Below, piece by piece: positions 1 to 7,113 of a stretch of 57,621 nt of DNA (the stretch's first letter is position 1; each line of letters starts with the position of its first letter). Origin of the DNA: Rhodothermia bacterium (GTDB lineage Bacteria > Bacteroidota > Rhodothermia > Rhodothermales > JAAAOL01); contig JAUIDY010000026.1 of NCBI GenBank assembly GCA_030428385.1, positions 1 through 57,621 of the forward strand, in the 5' to 3' direction. Below the pieces are notes generated by a model, which saw nothing but the letters and a program-made list of their open reading frames with translations, had not been told where the DNA came from and ran no database searches. The position numbers and the translations under genes are program-made.

Positions 1-2
1 GC

Positions 3-212
3 GACCCGCTGCCCTTCAATGAACTGAGCTATGTGCCCACCATCGAGGAATTGTTCACCATCATTGCCGATGCCCAGCAGCGCGATGCCCACCAGCTAGA
101 GGTTAGCTACAGCGGCCAAGGTTACCCCGAACGCATCATCATCGACTACCGGCAAAACGTGGCCGACGACGAGTTCAGCTACTACGTGGAAGCCGTCGAG
201 GCGCTGGACTGA
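3..212 (+). CDS. DUF6174-like protein, C-terminal part
   Basis: The frame is open from the left edge of the window and ends at TGA 210-212, giving the last 69 residues of a longer protein. The segment reads YVPTIEELFTII, then SYSGQGYPERIIIDY, and ends VEAVEALD. This pattern (a YxTIEELF helix followed by a beta strand with a GYPxxI motif) is the signature of the small DUF6174 domain, which often sits in exported or lipoprotein contexts. The signal sequence, if any, lies outside the window. No catalytic residues are recognised and no function is proposed. Family assignment is from memory of the motif and moderately secure. Confidence 0.7.
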   Translation, partial: DPLPFNELSYVPTIEELFTIIADAQQRDAHQLEVSYSGQGYPERIIIDYRQNVADDEFSYYVEAVEALD

Positions 213-231
213 TTAAGAAGCGGTTGTGTTT

Positions 232-981
232 TTAAGCTACCCGCCCGACCCGAAGGGCCAACTCCCAGCGTACGGCCTGTGTCTGCGCAGCGTCTCCCCA
301 GGCCGTGGCCAGGGCTTCGCGGAAAGGAAGCACCGGATCGTGGGCATGGGCCTGTTGATAGCGCTTTGCCGCTGACCACGTCCCCAGGTACCCAAGGAGG
401 TCGCGGAACGTCCACGCGGCTTCGTGCGCAAACGTAGGCGTTTCGAGGGGTTCAAAAGGAAACGGCAGCGACTCATACCGGGCTTCCACATGGCGGCGCT
501 CCGGCGGCCAGTAGTCGTCTAAAAAGTCGTAATAGCGCTGCACGGCGGCGTCCACCGCCGGGGTGACCGTTAAAAGCGAGTACGTCCATACGGCCAACAC
601 ACCATCCGGCTTCGCCACACGACGAACTTCGGCGTAGAAGGCATCGAGGTCGAACCAGTGCAGCGCCTGCGCCACCGTGATGAGGTCAGCCGAATGGTCG
701 GGAAGGGGGCTTTGTTCGGCGGCGGCTACCTGATACGTGACCCGTTCATGCGGCGTCGCATGCGCCAGTTGCGGGGCACTGGCATCGGTGGCCGTGACCT
801 GCTGGAAATGAGCAGCCAGGGCGCGGGCTGCCTGTCCGTTGCCTGTGCCGCAGTCCCAGGCGTGCTCGTGGTGGGCACAGCAATCGGCCAAAAAGGCAAA
901 AAGCGCCGCTGGGTAACCCGGTCGGTAACGGGCGTAGTCGGCGGCATGGCCCGAGAAATGGTCGGCGAAGGCAGACACCAC
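232..981 (-). CDS. class I SAM-dependent methyltransferase
   Basis: The 249-residue protein has the class I motif I DCGTGNGQAA near residues 43-52, an acidic post-I strand (TATDAS) and the motif ALHWFDLDAFYAEVRRVAKPDGVLAVW. That is the usual post-III region of Methyltransf_11-type enzymes, written here only as its recognisable parts. The methyl acceptor cannot be told from sequence. The frame is open further upstream, but the upstream gene ends at 990 and the family N-terminus (FADHFSGHAADYARYRPGYP) begins right after a GTG at 979-981, so that GTG is chosen; GTG 978 is an alternative. The gene follows the nucleosidase-like gene by 8 bp on the same strand, which suggests cotranscription. One speculative link is methyl-group metabolism, because that neighbour belongs to a fold that includes SAH/MTA nucleosidases. 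Confidence 0.82.
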   Translation of the reverse strand: MVSAFADHFSGHAADYARYRPGYPAALFAFLADCCAHHEHAWDCGTGNGQAARALAAHFQQVTATDASAPQLAHATPHERVTYQVAAAEQSPLPDHSADLITVAQALHWFDLDAFYAEVRRVAKPDGVLAVWTYSLLTVTPAVDAAVQRYYDFLDDYWPPERRHVEARYESLPFPFEPLETPTFAHEAAWTFRDLLGYLGTWSAAKRYQQAHAHDPVLPFREALATAWGDAAQTQAVRWELALRVGRVA

Positions 982-989
982 AGCACGTG

Positions 990-1604
990 TTAAGCGGCCT
1001 GGAGCATCTTGTCCACCTCTTTCACCAGGAAGGCCCCCAACTTTTCGTAGGCGCTGGCGAGCGTCTTGCGCAGGTTGGCGTCCTCTGTGCCAAAGTGCCC
1101 GGTGACAACCTTGACGATATGGCACGGCACCCCGTGGGTAGCGGCCACATACGCCACGGCATACCCCGACATATCGCTCAGGTCGGCGATGCGCTGCCAG
1201 TACGACCGTTCCTCTTGTCCCTGAACGGTGTGGTCCTGGGTCACCAGCGTTCCGGTGGCGATGCCCTCAAAGGGCACATCAAGCGGCATCCGGGGATAGG
1301 TGGGGGCTGCCAGTTCGATGCGGTCACCCTCGAAGACCTGGGCCGCCCCAACGGGTTTTCCCACCACCAGGTCTTCGTTCAGCGCGGTGCAGGTCCCGGC
1401 ATGAATCAGCCGTTTCAGCCGATGCTGACGCAGCAGCCGCTCGGTACGCAGCGTTGCCTTGATCTTGCCGGTGCCTGTCAGCGCCACCAGCACATCATCG
1501 TCATGCGACACCCCTCCTTCTTCCAGGCCATCGAAACGCCCGCGTTTGTAGGTGGCAAGAAAAGCCGAAGCCTCCTCCTGGGTAGCAAACACAATCCCTA
1601 GCAT
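990..1604 (-). CDS. nucleoside phosphorylase-fold protein (MTA/SAH nucleosidase-like)
   Basis: This 204-residue protein looks like a member of the PNP/UDP phosphorylase superfamily. It has LTGTGKIKA, then LIHAGTCTAL (the nucleobase-side GTxG-like strand), and late in the chain DMSGYAVAYVAATHGVP, which aligns with the EMEGAA-type ribose-binding segment of MTA/SAH nucleosidases. The usual second Glu is Ser here, so nucleosidase activity on MTA/SAH is not assured; a futalosine-hydrolase-like or other purine activity is possible. The ATG at 1604 is preferred over the upstream TTG at 1622 because MLGIVFAT is the expected first strand. It lies upstream of the methyltransferase gene in a likely two-gene operon and is divergent from metF. 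Confidence 0.7.
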   Translation of the reverse strand: MLGIVFATQEEASAFLATYKRGRFDGLEEGGVSHDDDVLVALTGTGKIKATLRTERLLRQHRLKRLIHAGTCTALNEDLVVGKPVGAAQVFEGDRIELAAPTYPRMPLDVPFEGIATGTLVTQDHTVQGQEERSYWQRIADLSDMSGYAVAYVAATHGVPCHIVKVVTGHFGTEDANLRKTLASAYEKLGAFLVKEVDKMLQAA

Positions 1605-1703
1605 ACAATCTTCAAAAGCCAAGCAGTGATGAAAAACGTCGAATTTCGCGGTAGTGGCGTGGCGGAGCAGGGTGAAACGCCGCGCTCAAAGCAAAGCGGG
1701 TTG

Positions 1704-1711
1704 TATATTTA
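1704..1711 (+). promoter_or_regulatory. possible Bacteroidota-type -7 box upstream of metF
   Basis: TATATTTA matches the Bacteroidota -7 consensus TAnnTTTG at seven of eight positions. It lies 31 bp upstream of the metF ATG, a sensible distance. No clear TTTG -33 element is visible upstream, so this is only a weak proposal. Confidence 0.3.
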
Positions 1712-1741
1712 ACGGTTCCGCAGACGAAAATCACCTCCCCC

Positions 1742-2701
1742 ATGAAAATTACAGAACTCTTGGACCGGGCCACGGAGCCCCTCATCTCGTACGAGATCAT
1801 CCCTCCCAAGCGCGGTGGGTCCGTAGAGGATGTCCTGGCCGTCATCGAAGAGTTGATGCCCTTCAACCCGCCGTTTATCGATGTGACGAGCCATTCGGCG
1901 GAGGCGTATTATGAAGAGCAGTCCGACGGAACGTGGCGGCGGCATGTGAAGCGCAAGCGCCCTGGCACCCTGGGGCTGTGCGCCGCCATCAAGGGCCGCT
2001 TTGGCGTGGAGGCCGTGCCGCACCTGCTGTGCCATGGGTTTACCCGCGAAGAAAGCGAAGACGCGCTCATCGAACTGAACTACCTCGGCATCCGCAACGT
2101 GATGGCGCTGCGTGGCGACGACGGTGGCTTCCAGAAGCCCCTTCCGGCGGGCCGCACCTCCAACGCCTACGCCATTGACCTGGTGGAGCAGATTGCCGAG
2201 ATGAACCAGGGCGTCTACCTCGAAGACCTGATGGACGCCGCCCCCACCGACTTCTGCGTGGGTGTGGCGGGCTATCCCGAAAAACACTTCGAGGCTCCCA
2301 ACCTGACGTGGGACATCCTCAACCTGAAACGCAAGGTAGACGCCGGGGCGCACTACGTCACCATGCAGATGTTTTTTGACAACAAGCACTATTTCACGTT
2401 CGTGGAGCGCTGCCGTGAGGTCGGTATCGACGTACCGATCATCCCCGGCATCAAAATCCTCACGAGCAAGCGCCAGTTGCAGACGATTCCCAGCCGCTTT
2501 TTTGTGGAGATTCCCGAAGCCCTCGCTGCTGAAATCGAAGAAGCCAACCGCCCAGAGCATGTGGTGGACATTGGCGTGGAGTGGGCGCGGGCGCAGACCG
2601 AGGAACTGATGGAAGCAGGTGCGCCGTGTATCCACTTTTATATCATGCAGCGCGCAGGCGTCGTGAAGCGTGTGGTGGAGCCGCTGCGGAAATTGGCATA
2701 G
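1742..2701 (+). CDS. metF: methylenetetrahydrofolate reductase
   Basis: The 319-residue protein is a TIM-barrel flavoenzyme that reduces 5,10-methylene-THF to 5-methyl-THF for methionine synthesis. It opens with SYEIIPPKRGGSVEDV, where Glu18 corresponds to the catalytic acid of the family. It continues with FIDVTSHS and the FAD-binding hallmark RNVMALRGDD around residue 120, followed by CVGVAGYPEKH and MQMFFDN. All are family signatures and length is normal (E. coli MetF is 296 aa). The start is ATG 1742; there is no Shine-Dalgarno, as is common in Bacteroidota relatives. It is monocistronic by spacing and divergent from the nucleosidase-like gene. Confidence 0.95.
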   Translation: MKITELLDRATEPLISYEIIPPKRGGSVEDVLAVIEELMPFNPPFIDVTSHSAEAYYEEQSDGTWRRHVKRKRPGTLGLCAAIKGRFGVEAVPHLLCHGFTREESEDALIELNYLGIRNVMALRGDDGGFQKPLPAGRTSNAYAIDLVEQIAEMNQGVYLEDLMDAAPTDFCVGVAGYPEKHFEAPNLTWDILNLKRKVDAGAHYVTMQMFFDNKHYFTFVERCREVGIDVPIIPGIKILTSKRQLQTIPSRFFVEIPEALAAEIEEANRPEHVVDIGVEWARAQTEELMEAGAPCIHFYIMQRAGVVKRVVEPLRKLA

Positions 2702-2834
2702 GTTGGATTTGGAGTTTGAGGGTATGGGGGTTGGCTTTGTATTGGCTCTGGCGAAAGGAGCCGAATTGGTGCTTGCGGAGCGGGGCGGCGGCGGCTATTT
2801 TCGCGCCTCGCCTTGATCACTTGTGGTAACTGCT

Positions 2835-3386
2835 ATGTCGCTTTCCCTTACGCCGCCTGCGGCAGATGAATATGATGCGTTTTATGCCGGCTACGTCGCC
2901 ACCGTGTCCGGGCGCGATGTGGCGGCGGTGCTGGCGATGCAGGCCCAGCAACTCCGCGAGACGTGCCGCCACCTGACGGACGAACAGGCGCTGTTTCGCT
3001 ACGCTCCCGGCAAATGGAGCATCAAACAACTCGTTTGCCACCTCGCCGACGCCGAGCGCATCTTCGCCTACCGGGCACTCCGCATCAGCCGCGGCGATAC
3101 CACACCGCTCCCCGGCTTCGATGAAAACACCTACGCCGAGGCCTGCGGTGCCGACGACCGCCGCCTCGCTGACCTGCTGGACGAGTTCGACGCCGCCCGG
3201 GCCTCCACGCGGGCCTGGTTCGCCTCGCTAACACCCAAACAGGTGGACCAGCGCGGCACCGCCAGCGGCAAGCCCATCAGCGTGCGGGCGTTGGTGTATA
3301 TTATGGCGGGGCATGTGGCGCACCACCTGAACATCCTGCAGGAACGCTATGGGTTGGTGGTGACGGAGGTGGTGGAGGCGCGATAA
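2835..3386 (+). CDS. DinB family protein
   Basis: The 183-residue protein has the four-helix DinB/YfiT layout with three His residues that normally bind a divalent metal. They are in LVCHLADAERI (helix 2) and in GHVAHHLNIL near the C-terminus. FRYAPGKWSIKQL is the typical first-helix boundary of DinB_2 proteins. Members include thiol-dependent transferases (bacillithiol/mycothiol S-transferases) and proteins of unknown role, so substrate is not predicted. The ATG at 2835 is chosen; a GTG four codons upstream is possible. It follows metF by about 130 bp with no obvious terminator between. Confidence 0.85.
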   Translation: MSLSLTPPAADEYDAFYAGYVATVSGRDVAAVLAMQAQQLRETCRHLTDEQALFRYAPGKWSIKQLVCHLADAERIFAYRALRISRGDTTPLPGFDENTYAEACGADDRRLADLLDEFDAARASTRAWFASLTPKQVDQRGTASGKPISVRALVYIMAGHVAHHLNILQERYGLVVTEVVEAR

Positions 3387-3457
3387 TCCTCAACTCCAAG
3401 TAAAGTCAGCACCTCCAGCATGAATACTGAATGCAAGCTCAGCAAAAACAAATATTA

Positions 3458-3742
3458 ATGAACGAAAAAGAAAGCAGGGTTTGGGTTTTTATTGGTGAAA
3501 AGGCTCGTTATCCCACAGGTGTTTTCAGCAGTAACAAAAGTGCGGAAGTCTGGATTAAACAGCATGCACTATCAGGGTTGCTAACTGCATATCCTCTTGA
3601 TGAGGGGGTATATGACTGGGCCGTAAGACGAGGACATTTCTCCCCTCGGAAACCAACGCATGGTAGTCCGAATCATGTACAAAAATTTACTTCTGCCTAT
3701 CAAGAGCATTTTCATTTTGAAGATGGCGTTCAAGTTTCGTAA
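3458..3742 (+). CDS. DUF7710-like small protein
   Basis: This protein is 94 residues from ATG 3458, or 103 from ATG 3431. It begins RVWVFIGEKARYPTGVF, then WIKQHALSGLLTAYP, VYDWAVRRGHF, and ends with YQEHFHFEDG. That succession matches the small domain I know as DUF7710, a stand-alone domain of unknown function. The gene is clearly more AT-rich than its neighbours and sits immediately before a 1 kb tract of repeats, both signs of recent acquisition. The inner ATG is preferred because the domain starts just after it. No catalytic residues or membrane segment are visible. Confidence 0.7.
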   Translation: MNEKESRVWVFIGEKARYPTGVFSSNKSAEVWIKQHALSGLLTAYPLDEGVYDWAVRRGHFSPRKPTHGSPNHVQKFTSAYQEHFHFEDGVQVS

Positions 3743-3764
3743 TGCTCATTGTTAGTGGTGCTTG

Positions 3765-3810
3765 GTTCTTTTCACTGTGAAAGGACCAAACACCAACACG
3801 CCCGCCGATT
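3765..3810 (+). repeat. 3' tail of a beta repeat (beta0)
   Basis: This tract contains the same imperfect palindrome as the end of the full beta copies (GGTTCTTTTCACTGTGAAAGGACC) followed by a CCGCCGATTGGCAA-like sequence, but lacks the first 200 bp of beta. It runs straight into alpha copy 1, so the order tail-of-beta, alpha, beta, alpha suggests a tandem duplication of a beta-alpha unit. Confidence 0.7.
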
Positions 3811-3834
3811 GGCAACGACCTTCGCCGATTGGCA

Positions 3835-4095
3835 TAACACTTCCTCGACGCACCGCTAAGGCAACAGCCTCAGCCAAAGGAGTGATTTGTTCTTTCAGGG
3901 ACGAAAGAACCAAAGTCCCGCCGCCTCCGAAACCCGCGAACCCCGATCCGACGCCACCTACGCCGTACCCAACGGGCACAAACCACGGCACCACCTGAAA
4001 TGCCCCTGTGATGCCCATTGGCTAAACGCACCGGGGCTCTACCTACCGCGCCCATGCCTCGGAGGCGGCACCGGTGCTCGGTCCCAGCGCTGCGC
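3835..4095 (+). repeat. alpha repeat, copy 1
   Basis: This is an intergenic repeat of about 255 bp. It begins with CACTTCCT and contains the near-palindrome GTTCTTTCAGGGACGAAAGA (3889 onward). It then runs through a CCTACGCCGTACCCAACGGG stretch, GCCCATTGGCTAAACGCACC and CCCATGCCTCGGAGGCGGCA, and ends near GCTGCGC. Copies 2 and 3 at 4388 and 53636 share these blocks. Short frames exist across it on both strands but are not conserved as proteins. Confidence 0.9.
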
Positions 4096-4115
4096 TATTC
4101 TACGCTAATCTATAG

Positions 4116-4350
4116 GCGTTTAAAAAAGCACGGCTGTACGCACAAGGCACCCCCCGTCCCATCCCGGGCTTGTGCTGGCGGAAGAAGCCCGCGCGTTTAG
4201 CCGGTGGGCGAACAGCACCACGCCTATCGCATTGCAAAGCGAACACCGCCCAGCGGGTACGGGCCGCGCGGTGGACGGGCTTCGTGGGATTGGATGGGAC
4301 AAGGCGTTTGGTCCTTTCCGCTGTGAAAGGACGAAAAAACCAGCAAGACC
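4116..4350 (+). repeat. beta repeat, copy 1
   Basis: This 235 bp repeat has the recognisable blocks GTCCCATCCCGGGCTTGTGC, GCGCGTTTAGCCGGTGGGCG, CGCCCAGCGGGTACGG, GGGATTGGATGGGACAAGGC and the terminal palindrome GGTCCTTTCCGCTGTGAAAG. A second full copy lies at 53905 and an inverted, truncated copy lies at 38882-39040 at the edge of the broken gspF gene. The GGCTAAACGC block in alpha recurs inverted in beta (GCGTTTAGCC), so an alpha-beta pair can fold back on itself. Confidence 0.9.
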
Positions 4351-4387
4351 GCCGGTTGGCAAAATCCTTCTTAACAAGCACCCACAT

Positions 4388-4641
4388 TGCACTTCCTCAC
4401 TGCCTCGCCAAGGCAACGGCTTCTGCCAAAGGAATGAGTTGTTCTTTCAAGGACGAAAGAACCAAAGTCCTGCCGCCTCCGAAACGCACGAACCCCGATC
4501 CGGCCCCACCTACGCCGTACCCAACGGGCACAAACGCAGCGACACCTCACCCGCCTCGGTGATGCCCATTGGCTAAACGCACCGGGGCTCTACCTACCGC
4601 GCCCATGCCTCGGAGGCGGCACCGGTGCCCGATTCCAGCGC
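4388..4641 (+). repeat. alpha repeat, copy 2
   Basis: This is the second alpha copy, following beta copy 1 after a short spacer. It carries TTCTTTCAAGGACGAAAGAA, a perfectly nested palindrome, and then the same GGGCACAAACG, GCCCATTGGCTAAACGCACC and GGAGGCGGCACCGG blocks as copy 1. Divergence from copy 1 is concentrated between the blocks, as expected if the stems rather than a protein are conserved. Confidence 0.9.
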
Positions 4642-4696
4642 ATCAACACTTCCAATCGATATTGATTGGGTGTCCGTTCGTCCCATCAAACACAAT

Positions 4697-4726
4697 AGCC
4701 CCGACGCTTGAAACGCCGGGGCTTTT
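4697..4726. terminator. hairpin between repeats and hpf
   Basis: The arms AGCCCCGACG and CGCCGGGGCT (one mismatch) are separated by 7 nt and followed on the + strand by TTTT. It lies 23 bp beyond the hpf stop codon on the minus strand, so it can act as the hpf terminator. The T-run is on the other side, so it may also insulate hpf from reading coming through the repeats. Confidence 0.7.
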
Positions 4727-4748
4727 GCAAAGGAAGCCGTTGCGGTCC

Positions 4749-5063
4749 TCAGCGGACGATGTCTTTGTCCACGCGGCGGAGCTTGGCTTTGTATTTTTTA
4801 ATCTGCCGCTGCAGGTTTTTCACGCACCGGTCGATGGCTTCTTCATGCGTGCTCCCTGTTTCATGAGCGGCGAGTTGTTGTCGAAAGACGTTCAGGGTGA
4901 CTTCGGCGGTCTTTTCTATCGTGCCGTGGTTTTCATAAATCAAGGTCATGCGCGCATCGGTGATGCCGTCATAATACCGTTCGAGCCGTTCCAACTGCTC
5001 TGTCGCATACTCCCGAAGACTAGGCGACGCGTTGAAGTTGCGAGCGGTGATCTGGGTGCGCAT
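4749..5063 (-). CDS. hpf: ribosome hibernation promoting factor (short form)
   Basis: The 104-residue protein begins MRTQITARNFNASPSLREYA and has the beta-alpha-beta-beta-beta-alpha pattern of HPF/RaiA. It includes ERYYDGITDARMTL and a basic C-terminal helix (RQIKKYKAKLRR). Short HPF binds the 30S decoding region and helps form 100S dimers in stationary phase; the long-form dimerisation domain is absent. A strong Shine-Dalgarno (GGAGG, minus strand, about 8 nt before ATG 5063) supports this start and is notable here because most genes in this window lack one. The gene stands alone with a hairpin downstream. Confidence 0.93.
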   Translation of the reverse strand: MRTQITARNFNASPSLREYATEQLERLERYYDGITDARMTLIYENHGTIEKTAEVTLNVFRQQLAAHETGSTHEEAIDRCVKNLQRQIKKYKAKLRRVDKDIVR

Positions 5064-5356
5064 AGCCGTACCTCCTGCTCTATCAGCAATGTGTGAGAAA
5101 AATGGAAAAGAAAAAGGCGCTGCCTTCAGCGTTAGTTTCGTGGTCTACTGGCAGCAGCCATGTGGGGTTCAGCGCAACAGGGCTGTGGGGGATTTTGGTC
5201 TATTCTTTGTGAATGGTTAAACCTGTAATCTAACAAGGCGTAGCACCTGTCACTATGACACCTCCACCTTGAGTTCTATTTACCGTCATCACCGCTGAAA
5301 AATCAAGGTGAGCGGCTGGAAATTTTAACAGCACGGGCCGACGGATCGAGGCGACT

Positions 5357-5569
5357 ATGTTTGGCGAATACACCGGGATCATCCTGCTTGCTTTTTTTGG
5401 CTTCCTCGCACTGGCTACGGTGCTCCTGCTCCCCGTCTACCTTTTCCTGAAACGGGAAGAACGCGACAGCGAAAACTGGACCCCCGAAGCGCTGGCCCGC
5501 GACTGGCCACCCCCCGCATCGCCCTCCAATGGCACGCCTCCTCCTGATGCCTCTGCACCCAATCCCTGA
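5357..5569 (+). CDS. small single-pass membrane protein
   Basis: The 70-residue protein has one strong transmembrane helix (about residues 8-30, ILLAFFGFLALATVLLLPVY) followed by a charged and Pro/Ser-rich cytoplasmic or periplasmic tail. There is no recognised family. It ends 33 bp before the metallophosphoesterase gene on the same strand and is probably cotranscribed with it. The other frames here have no membrane character, which supports this frame being coding, but proof would need conservation. Confidence 0.6.
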   Translation: MFGEYTGIILLAFFGFLALATVLLLPVYLFLKREERDSENWTPEALARDWPPPASPSNGTPPPDASAPNP

Positions 5570-5602
5570 CGCCATCGTTTGACCCTCCAGGTGTAGTATT
5601 CG

Positions 5603-6892
5603 ATGACCCGCCCAATCCTCTTCTCGCTTGTTGCCATCCTTGGCCCGCTGGTGCTGGACTACTACGTCTTCCGCAACTGGCGGCGGTTTGTGGCCTATCG
5701 CAAACAGGCCGGGCATGCCCGCACGTTCGGCTGGACACTGCCCCTCTACCGGGTGCTGATGGTGGTGATGCCGCTCGCGCTGCCCCTCTATTTCCTCTAT
5801 TCGAACTGGTGGAGCGTGGAGCCCAAACTGCCGCGTGCGCTGTTTTTTGGCGTCCTGGCGGTGTATTACGTGCCGAAAGCGCTCATCGCGCTGGCGCTGC
5901 TTATCAAAGACGGCGCCCAGTTTGTGATGTGGCTCTTTGCCTGGTTTCAGGAGCAGTTGCTCGGCGATGCGGACGACGAGAAGAACGAAGAAAACCTCGA
6001 TCTGGCCGACATGAAGCGTGCCAGCCGCCGTGCTTTCTTGCACGAGGTGGGCTGGAGCGCGGCCTCGGTGCCGTTTGTGCTGGTGGGCTACAGCGTCTTC
6101 CGCACGCTCTACGACTTTGAAATACACCGCGTGGACGTACCCATCGCCGGGCTGCCTCGCCAACTCGATGGCCTGACCATCGCGCAGCTTTCGGACCTGC
6201 ATGCCGGATCGTTCTTCAGCGAAAAACCCATGCACGAGGCGGTGGCCACCATTCAAGACCTGCGCCCCGACCTCGTCACCATCACAGGCGACTTCGTGAA
6301 CCACGACGCGGGCGAACTAGGACTGATTCTGCCCGCCCTGAATAAATTGCAAGCCGACCTGGGCGTGTACGGCTGTCTTGGCAACCACGACCACTACGCC
6401 CACGTCCGCGAAGTCACGCGGCAGGTTCGCACCACGCCTGTCGATCTGCTTGTCAACCAGCATCGCACGCTGGAGGTCGACGGGGCGCGGCTGCATATCG
6501 TGGGGGTGGACAACACGGGCTTTAACCAGAACCACGCTGACATGCAGGCTGCGCTCGCCGACCTTGGCGCCCGTCCCGGCGATGAGACACGGCTGCTGCT
6601 GGCCCACACGCCGACCTACTGGGACCAGTACGTCCGCCCTCAGCACCCGGAGTTCGACCTGATGCTGTGTGGCCATACTCACGGTGGGCAGATCGGGTTG
6701 GAATGGGGACCGCTGCGCTACAGCCTCGCCCGCGTTGCCTATCCGCGCTGGGCCGGGTTGTATGAAGAAGCCCGCCCAAATGGCGAAGGGAGTCAGTATC
6801 TTTACGTCAACCGGGGCGCAGGCACCGTCGGGCCGCCCCTCCGCCTGGGCATCCGCCCGGAGATTACGCTGCTGACGCTGCGGAGTGCGTGA
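5603..6892 (+). CDS. membrane-anchored metallophosphoesterase (YkuE-like)
   Basis: The 429-residue protein has about four hydrophobic helices in the first 125 residues. A link follows with an Arg-Arg-containing segment (KRASRRAFLHEVGW), then a calcineurin-like phosphoesterase domain. The five metal-site blocks are all visible: QLSDLHAG, TITGDFVNHD, CLGNHDH, LLLAHTP and LMLCGHTHGGQ. Such proteins hydrolyse phosphate esters at the membrane; the YkuE group has been linked to UDP-diacylglucosamine-type or other lipid phosphate substrates, but the substrate here is unknown. It is likely cotranscribed with the small membrane protein upstream. Length is normal for the four-helix version of the family. 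Confidence 0.92.
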   Translation: MTRPILFSLVAILGPLVLDYYVFRNWRRFVAYRKQAGHARTFGWTLPLYRVLMVVMPLALPLYFLYSNWWSVEPKLPRALFFGVLAVYYVPKALIALALLIKDGAQFVMWLFAWFQEQLLGDADDEKNEENLDLADMKRASRRAFLHEVGWSAASVPFVLVGYSVFRTLYDFEIHRVDVPIAGLPRQLDGLTIAQLSDLHAGSFFSEKPMHEAVATIQDLRPDLVTITGDFVNHDAGELGLILPALNKLQADLGVYGCLGNHDHYAHVREVTRQVRTTPVDLLVNQHRTLEVDGARLHIVGVDNTGFNQNHADMQAALADLGARPGDETRLLLAHTPTYWDQYVRPQHPEFDLMLCGHTHGGQIGLEWGPLRYSLARVAYPRWAGLYEEARPNGEGSQYLYVNRGAGTVGPPLRLGIRPEITLLTLRSA

Positions 6893-6899
6893 GGTTGGG

Positions 6900-7060
6900 C
6901 GTGCGGGGGTTTCAGAGTGTGGGAGTATGAGAGGTTGGGCGTATGGGAGTGCACATGCCTTCCTTCTACAAGACACCCATACCCAACCACGCCCGTACTC
7001 CCATTCTCAATTACTCCCATTCTCAATTACTCCCAAACTCCCATACCATCCCACCGCCTA
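6900..7060. repeat. self-complementary purine/pyrimidine spacer 1
   Basis: After the phosphoesterase stop codon the + strand is purine-rich (GTGGGAGTATGAGAGGTTGG, GGGCGTATGGGAGTG). It then turns pyrimidine-rich (CCCATACCCAACCACGCC, CGTACTCCC). The two halves are partly reverse-complementary and can pair into a long imperfect hairpin. A perfect 16 bp tandem repeat (ATTCTCAATTACTCCC at 7003-7018 and 7019-7034) lies in the second half. Two more spacers of this type occur at 8533 and 15505. Confidence 0.75.
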
Positions 7061-7113
7061 AACCCAGCGCACCAACGACGAAAACCCGCTAACCCGTTCA
7101 TCCCGCTCCTCCC

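Noticed and set aside
4172-4576. 134-codon + frame through beta copy 1 and alpha copy 2
   Set aside because: Repeat-derived, Arg/Pro-rich, with no counterpart frame in the copy at 53.6 kb.
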